The translations under genes were made by a program, and so were the position numbers. A model generated the notes under the pieces. It made no database searches. It had not been told where the DNA came from and was given only the letters and a program-made list of their open reading frames with translations. A stretch of 64,000 nt of DNA from an uncultured Eggerthella sp. (GTDB taxonomy: Bacteria > Actinomycetota > Coriobacteriia > Coriobacteriales > Eggerthellaceae). Position 1 is the stretch's first letter. The number at the start of each line of letters is the position of its first letter. Positions 59,461-64,000 of this stretch are shown here, piece by piece. The stretch is taken from contig UPYK01000008.1 in NCBI GenBank assembly GCA_900538545.1, positions 1 through 64,000 of the forward strand. The letters are read 5' to 3'.

Positions 59461-61983
59461 CTACTTCTTGGCAGCTGCTTTCGTGGTCTTCTTCGTGCTT
59501 GATTTCTTCGCCGTTGATTTCTTGGCGCCTGCCTTGCCTTTGCCTGAGGTCTTGCCCTTCTCCTTCTTCTCCTTCGAAGGACAGCTGAAGTTCGGACAGA
59601 GTTTCCACGGCCCACGCGCCGTCGTAACGATGACCATCGGCGCACCGCATTCCTCACACACCTCTTCAGTAGCGGTGAGCGCGCCGTACTGCGGCAGCGG
59701 ATAACCCGTCTGGCATTCATCGTAGTTCTCACAACGGATGAATCGCTTCAAGGTGCGCGGATTCTTATGCGCGATAAGCTTAGCTTCCTTGCCCTGCTCC
59801 GCACACGTCGGGCACGTGCCCACAACCAGATCAGGCTCTTTGTTCGTCTCACATTCAGGATCGATGCAAAGCACGCGCGGCTTCGAGCGGAACGCGGTCA
59901 CCTTGATCTGCGGCATGCCACAGGTAGGACATTTCTCTTCGAGCGCCTCGATCTTGCCCTTCGGCAGCGGATAGGTGACATCGCAATCCGGCCACCCCGC
60001 ACAACCGATGAACATCGAACGCGTCTTCTGAGAGGAACGCAACTGCAGATCCTTGCCGCACTTCGGACAGGGACCCACATACGCATCGGCAGCCACCGCA
60101 TCCGCAAGCGCGTCGCGCACTTCTTCCTGATGCGGCAGAAGATTCTCGAGCTCCTGCGCTAAGAGATCGCGCGAATGACGAACGACCTGCACCTTTTTGC
60201 TGTCGCCCGCTGCGATCTGCGACATCTCCTCTTCCAGGTTCGCCGTCATGGCAGAACTGGTGATATGCGGTGCGAACTTGTCGAGCGCATCGATGACCGC
60301 AATGCCGAGCTGCGAAGGCTCGATCGGGTCATTCTGCACATACTTGACCGTATAGAGGCGCTCGATGATGGAGTGACGAGTCGATTTCGTACCCAGCCCC
60401 AACTTTTCCATCTCTTGGATGAGCTTACCTTGCGAATAGCGCGCGGGCGGCTCGGTCTGCTTGTGCGTCTTGGTCGCACCGCCGAAGTCGAGCATCTCAC
60501 CCTCTTCGAGCGCGGGCAACTGCTCGTCCTTCTTGAGACCATAGGGATAGATCGCGCGGAATCCCGGCTTCACGAGCACATCGCCCTTCGCAGCGAACGG
60601 TTCGCCATTCACCTCGAGCGTAACCTTCGTACCCTCGATCACCGCAGGCTCAGAAAGCGTGGCCATGAAACGGCGCGCGATCAGGTTGTAGAGCTTGTAT
60701 TCTGCAGGCGGCAGCATCTCTGGTGTCGCCAGGTTCGTCGGATGGATGGGCGGATGGTCGGTCGTCTCCGTCTTGCCGCGCGTAGCCGTGAGCTTGTCCT
60801 TCTTGAGCAGCTCTTCTGCGAACGGGCGATACGCCGGATTGCCCGAGATGCGCTTCAAGATGTCGCGCAGGTCGAGCGATGAAGGGTAGACCGTATTATC
60901 AACGCGCGGATACGAGATGAAACCATCCATGTAGAGACTCTCGGCAAGGCGCATCGTACGTGCGGGGGTAAGGCCCTCGGCACTTGCAGCCGCCATGAGC
61001 GAAGTGGTATTGAACGGAACAGGGGCAGCCTGCTTGCGTTGCTTCTTCTCGATCGCCGCAACGCGCGCGCTCGTAGCGCCTGCAACATGCTCCATAACCT
61101 CATCGGCTTCGCCCTCGACCTTGAATCGCGCGGTTGCATGATTCGCCGAGAACTCCAGGTCCTTGTGGCTGAAATCGCCCTTGATGACCCAATAGTCTTC
61201 AGGCACGAACGCCAAACGTTCACGTTCACGCGCAACGATAAGCGCCAAGGTTGGCGTCTGCACGCGACCCGAAGAGCGCACGTTACCATAACCTGCGAAC
61301 TTCACGAGCGTAAGGTAGCGCGTGAGCACCGCGCCCCAAATAAGATCGATGTCCTGCCTTGATGCACCCGCTTGAGCCAGATCGACATCAAGCTCGACCA
61401 GGTTCGTGAAAGCACGGGTGATCTCTTCTTTCGTGATAGCCGAATAACGGGCGCGGCTGACCGGCGCTTCTTCGTTCACCTCACGAATGCACGTGAGCGC
61501 ATCGGAGCCGATCAGCTCTCCCTCGCGGTCGAAGTCGGTCGCGATCACGATCGAGTCGGCCTTCTTCGCCAGGTTCTTGAGCGAGCGGATGATGTCCTTC
61601 TCTTTCGGAAGCTTTTCGATGGGCGCATAGATAAGATACGGAAGCGCATCCATCTTCCAAGCGTTGAGTTCGACTCCATCAGGAACGAACGGTTTCTTCT
61701 TCTTGAAGGGTGGTTTTGGCAGATCGGTAGGAAGATCGGCAGGGATCATCTCGCCGTTAGCATCGACCCCGATCCAGCCGCCACGCTTCTTATAGGTGAG
61801 CGCCGGTACGAAGTTCGGCTCTAAGATATGTCCACGCAGACCGATCGTGACCCATTCTTCGCCATCGCGCTCGAAGCGATAGACGGGGGTCGAATACACC
61901 TTGTCTGCTTTCGGCTTTCCAACGCCAAGTAGATCAGCGATCTTCTGCGCTGCAATGTTCTTCTCAGTTACAACCAGTTTCAC
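59461..61983 (-). CDS. topA: DNA topoisomerase I
   Basis: Type IA topoisomerase of 840 residues starting at GTG 61983 (AAAGGGG upstream). The Toprim domain has IVTEKNIAAQKIA-like start and ATDFDREGELIG; the catalytic Tyr is in DGFISYPRVDN. Four zinc fingers follow (CPKCGKDLQLRSS, CPTCGMPQIKV, CPTCAEQGKEAKL, CEECGAPMVIV). The C-terminus is a Lys/Ala/Ser/Thr tail. The N-terminus and the YPR (not YMR) tyrosine context resemble archaeal-type TopA more than E. coli TopA, a variant I recall in some Gram-positives. Confidence 0.95.
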   Translation of the reverse strand: MKLVVTEKNIAAQKIADLLGVGKPKADKVYSTPVYRFERDGEEWVTIGLRGHILEPNFVPALTYKKRGGWIGVDANGEMIPADLPTDLPKPPFKKKKPFVPDGVELNAWKMDALPYLIYAPIEKLPKEKDIIRSLKNLAKKADSIVIATDFDREGELIGSDALTCIREVNEEAPVSRARYSAITKEEITRAFTNLVELDVDLAQAGASRQDIDLIWGAVLTRYLTLVKFAGYGNVRSSGRVQTPTLALIVARERERLAFVPEDYWVIKGDFSHKDLEFSANHATARFKVEGEADEVMEHVAGATSARVAAIEKKQRKQAAPVPFNTTSLMAAASAEGLTPARTMRLAESLYMDGFISYPRVDNTVYPSSLDLRDILKRISGNPAYRPFAEELLKKDKLTATRGKTETTDHPPIHPTNLATPEMLPPAEYKLYNLIARRFMATLSEPAVIEGTKVTLEVNGEPFAAKGDVLVKPGFRAIYPYGLKKDEQLPALEEGEMLDFGGATKTHKQTEPPARYSQGKLIQEMEKLGLGTKSTRHSIIERLYTVKYVQNDPIEPSQLGIAVIDALDKFAPHITSSAMTANLEEEMSQIAAGDSKKVQVVRHSRDLLAQELENLLPHQEEVRDALADAVAADAYVGPCPKCGKDLQLRSSQKTRSMFIGCAGWPDCDVTYPLPKGKIEALEEKCPTCGMPQIKVTAFRSKPRVLCIDPECETNKEPDLVVGTCPTCAEQGKEAKLIAHKNPRTLKRFIRCENYDECQTGYPLPQYGALTATEEVCEECGAPMVIVTTARGPWKLCPNFSCPSKEKKEKGKTSGKGKAGAKKSTAKKSSTKKTTKAAAKK

Positions 61984-62120
61984 ACGAAGCCCCTTTCCCA
62001 GATTTAACGTGCGTGGGGATGTTTTGAGCCAGGCGGCTCAAATACGATTCGTAAGGATACACGAAACATATACGAATGGAAAGGAACGAGCGAACGCTCA
62101 CACGAACTTTTCATGTCCGA

Positions 62121-62147
62121 TGTCGAACGACCGGGTAGTTTGTCACC
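62121..62147 (-). repeat. Dispersed 3'-end palindromic repeat, copy D
   Basis: On the minus strand, one base after the thyX stop: GGTGACAAACTACCCGG then TCGTTCGACA, identical over 27 nt to copy A at 38736. Confidence 0.85.
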
Positions 62148-62148
62148 T

Positions 62149-62829
62149 TTAGTCGCGCATCACGCGAGGATAAGGATTGCCGCAGGTCATCTTGCCTTCG
62201 GGACACGCACCGCGCACGCATCCCGCACCTGCATCCTTGAAGATATAAGGAGCGGTCGGGCGCACGAGCTCGAGCATACGATGCGCAAGTTCGCGAATCT
62301 CCCACTGCGCACGATTGCAGCAGCGCAGTTCGAAGAAGTGCAAGAGCTCGCGGATGTTCATCGTGATAACGATCTTGCTCTCAGCCGCATTGGGAAGGAT
62401 GTAGCGCGCATCTTCAGCGGGAATACCTGCTTCGAGCATGGTCTGATACGCAGTAAGGATCGTGTCGATAGCTTCGTCGAACACCGCATTGGCATGTTCG
62501 TCTTCTGCCACGGTTTCAGGCTTCACGATGCCTACCCCATCGGTGAACTTCACATAGCGCTGAGATTGCTGATTGAAGCTCGCCAAACGATGGCGCACCA
62601 GCTGGTGCGTGAGTGCGCGTGACACCCCATCAACAGCAAATGTGTAGCTCACGTGCTCGAGCGTGGAGAAATGGCCTGACTTCATGATGGTAGAGAGCAC
62701 GCTTTCCACGCGCTCAGGAGGCATGGTTTCCATGAGCTCTTTTGCTCCAACCGGCGCATAGCATAAACGCGCAGCGGTCGCGACAGCACGCTCAGGATCT
62801 TCAGGATACTGGAGCAATTCAACATTCAT
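62149..62829 (-). CDS. thyX: Flavin-dependent thymidylate synthase
   Basis: ThyX makes dTMP using FAD and methylene-tetrahydrofolate. The 226-residue protein contains the family motif RHRLASFNQQSQRY with HFSTLEHVSYTFAVDGVSRAL before it. GGGAGG precedes the ATG. It is single-gene, between topA and the flavin reductase. The C-terminal 20 residues contain two Cys (GCVRGACPEG). Confidence 0.97.
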   Translation of the reverse strand: MNVELLQYPEDPERAVATAARLCYAPVGAKELMETMPPERVESVLSTIMKSGHFSTLEHVSYTFAVDGVSRALTHQLVRHRLASFNQQSQRYVKFTDGVGIVKPETVAEDEHANAVFDEAIDTILTAYQTMLEAGIPAEDARYILPNAAESKIVITMNIRELLHFFELRCCNRAQWEIRELAHRMLELVRPTAPYIFKDAGAGCVRGACPEGKMTCGNPYPRVMRD

Positions 62830-62873
62830 GGTCTACCTCCCTATGATCATGATGGTCACCCTATCATAAAGGA

Positions 62874-62900
62874 GAGCCAGTGCGGGATGTGCACTGGCTC
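62874..62900 (-). terminator. Hairpin after flavin reductase-rubredoxin gene
   Basis: GAGCCAGTGC and GCACTGGCTC form a perfect 10-bp stem with a seven-base loop, followed on the minus strand by TCCTTTATG. A weak terminator. Confidence 0.55.
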
Positions 62901-62979
62901 GGTAAAGAAACGTTTTAATCGTGAGACGCAACGGACGCAACGAAAAGCCTCGCCGCGCGAACACGCATGATCGAACGGG

Positions 62980-63690
62980 CTACTCGTCGATCTCGACCTC
63001 GATGCGCTCGAACGTGCTTCCTGGCGCTCCACAGATCGGGCACACATAATCCGGTGGAAGTTCATCGGCATATTCGATATATCCACAGATCGGACACTTC
63101 CAACCCACGCGCATCTTCTTCGTGCCATCAGAGCCTGCAGCCGCAGAAGCTTCGCTCTTCGCTTTTGCATCCGCTTCAAGCTCATCGCTCGAGAAGACCG
63201 AGGCGTTCTTTGGCGTGCGTCCACCTTTCACCTCATGGTAGTAGGCGTACGTCATCGGTTCGAGATGCTCGACCTTTTCAGCAGCGACCACGTCGCCCAA
63301 GAAGAAGATATGCGTACCCAGATCGAGCTGCTCTTTGACCTTGACGGAGAAATGAGCGCAGATCTGCTCAGCAACGTAAGGGATTCCCTGCGAAGACTCT
63401 TTGTCCTCGAAATCTAAGAACTTATCGGTGTCCTCGCTCGTATGGAAACCGAACATGCCGATAAGCTCCATCGAAGCCTCTTTGCACACAACGCTCACTT
63501 CGAACTTGCCTGTTTCAAGGATGCCCTGGGTGGTGTAGTTATCCTTGTTGATCGCGATGCTCACTTGTGGCGGATCCGAGGTTACCTGGGCGAAAGTATT
63601 GACCACGCAGCCGACCGCTCTTCCGTCTTTCATCGAAGAGACGATATAGAGTCCATAGGATAGATCGCGAAATGCACTTTTATCGATCAT
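62980..63690 (-). CDS. Flavin reductase-rubredoxin fusion (Hrb type)
   Basis: A 236-residue protein with an N-terminal flavin reductase-like (FMN-binding split barrel) domain (1-160, SYGLYIVSSMKDGRAVGCVVNTFAQVTSDPP) and a C-terminal rubredoxin (CPICGYIEYADELPPDYVCPICG) joined by an Ala/Ser/Lys linker. This matches the high-molecular-weight rubredoxin of anaerobes that passes electrons from NADH to flavodiiron oxygen/NO reductases. No flavodiiron partner is seen here. GAGGGAG precedes the ATG. Confidence 0.93.
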   Translation of the reverse strand: MIDKSAFRDLSYGLYIVSSMKDGRAVGCVVNTFAQVTSDPPQVSIAINKDNYTTQGILETGKFEVSVVCKEASMELIGMFGFHTSEDTDKFLDFEDKESSQGIPYVAEQICAHFSVKVKEQLDLGTHIFFLGDVVAAEKVEHLEPMTYAYYHEVKGGRTPKNASVFSSDELEADAKAKSEASAAAGSDGTKKMRVGWKCPICGYIEYADELPPDYVCPICGAPGSTFERIEVEIDE

Positions 63691-63817
63691 AGTTGTCTCC
63701 CTCTCGTTGTAGTTTCAGTCTTCAATTCTGACAGATTACCAGAAGCTACCAAAGAGCCGTAAACCTTTTGTAGGATAGCGAGACACGCGAATGCGCAACA
63801 CCAGAACGCACGACACA

Positions 63818-63856
63818 AAAAGGAAGAGAGCCCCAACGTGCGACTCTCTTCCTTTT
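63818..63856 (-). terminator. Intrinsic terminator downstream of the right-edge gene
   Basis: AAAAGGAAGAGAG and CTCTCTTCCTTTT form a 13-bp stem; on the minus strand it is followed by TTTTTGTG. It ends the gene entering from the right edge. Confidence 0.85.
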
Positions 63857-63921
63857 CACTCCTCTTACGAAAATGTTGTCGTAAGGATATGTTCTTGGGT
63901 GCGCCACAGGCGAACGGGCGA

Positions 63922-64000
63922 CTATTCAGCGCTCTCCTCTGCAGGTGCTTCGGTTGCTTCCGCTGCTTCGTTGGCTTCGACAGCCTCTTCGATAGCAGCT
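63922..64000 (-). CDS. C-terminal tail of an unidentified acidic protein (partial)
   Basis: On the minus strand the open frame reads AAIEEAVEANEAAEATEA and PAEESAE before TAG at 63922. Such Ala/Glu tails are common on several proteins of these organisms (for example ribosomal protein S2, trigger factor or other translation proteins); the identity cannot be told from 25 residues. Confidence 0.6.
   Translation of the reverse strand, partial: AAIEEAVEANEAAEATEAPAEESAE

Noticed and set aside
62041..62120. Small gene between topA and thyX
   Set aside because: No ORF with a ribosome site; the region holds only the topA promoter area.

Overview
The window comes from a Gram-positive actinobacterium of the Coriobacteriia type (probably an anaerobic, Eggerthellaceae-like gut or oral lineage). 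Evidence: GC in the mid-50s by eye, a GlnR-type winged-helix regulator beside glnA, L27 without a cleavable N-terminal extension, a monoderm Tad/Flp pilus locus with no secretin, a flavin reductase-rubredoxin fusion, ThyX, iron-sulfur (class I) fumarase next to malate dehydrogenase, and a caiA-like acyl-CoA dehydrogenase. The genus is an inference; no rRNA gene is present to decide it. No insertion sequence, prophage or CRISPR array was seen.

Layout. 1-2.7 kb: feoA-feoA-feoB ferrous iron uptake (minus strand; feoB runs off the left edge) with a clear promoter and an 18-bp perfect palindrome. 2.9-5.6 kb: ruvC-ruvA-ruvB plus a small unknown gene. 5.75-16.8 kb: a plus-strand Tad/Flp pilus operon (cpaB, tadZ, tadA, tadB, tadC, Flp pilin, pilin-like and TadE/TadG-like proteins, a secreted protein, DUF192, zinc ribbon) lacking a local prepilin peptidase. 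16.8-18.9 kb: thrC and a short DtxR-type regulator. 18.9-25.7 kb: rplU-rpmA-(terminator)-obg-proB-proA-nadD-yqeK-rsfS. 25.9-31.0 kb: glnA-glnR-polA, preceded by a tandem array of about 101-bp repeats. 31.0-32.5 kb: a MetNI-like transporter without MetQ. 32.6-38.0 kb: two large paralogous two-domain glycosyltransferases and GtrA. 38.1-38.9 kb: tRNA-Glu, a NifX-like protein and a strong bidirectional terminator. 38.9-40.1 kb: acyl-CoA dehydrogenase.

40.3-43.9 kb holds the most complete regulatory story: a T-box leader whose specifier loop reads UGG (Trp) and whose acceptor-binding bulge reads UGGC (fits the G73 of tRNA-Trp) sits in front of a TrpP-like ECF S component and its own EcfA1, EcfA2 and EcfT. 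This is a tryptophan-sensing, tryptophan-importing module. 44.1-48.1 kb: deoxyinosine glycosylase, a lipoprotein nuclease, a thioesterase, a LysR regulator, a small membrane protein and tRNA-Thr. 48.3-59.2 kb: one long tightly packed minus-strand run mdh-fumA-fumB-tmk-holB-ricT-pncB-degV-degV-dehydrogenase-radical SAM. 59.5-64 kb: topA, thyX, flavin reductase-rubredoxin and the tail of an unidentified acidic protein.

The main undescribed-looking signals are non-coding: a palindromic motif (GGTGACRAACTACCCGG) placed within a few bases after four different stop codons, the 101-bp tandem array upstream of glnA, a GlnR-type box on the glnA promoter matched to a receiver-degenerate GlnR encoded two genes down, and phased repeats upstream of the Tad operon.
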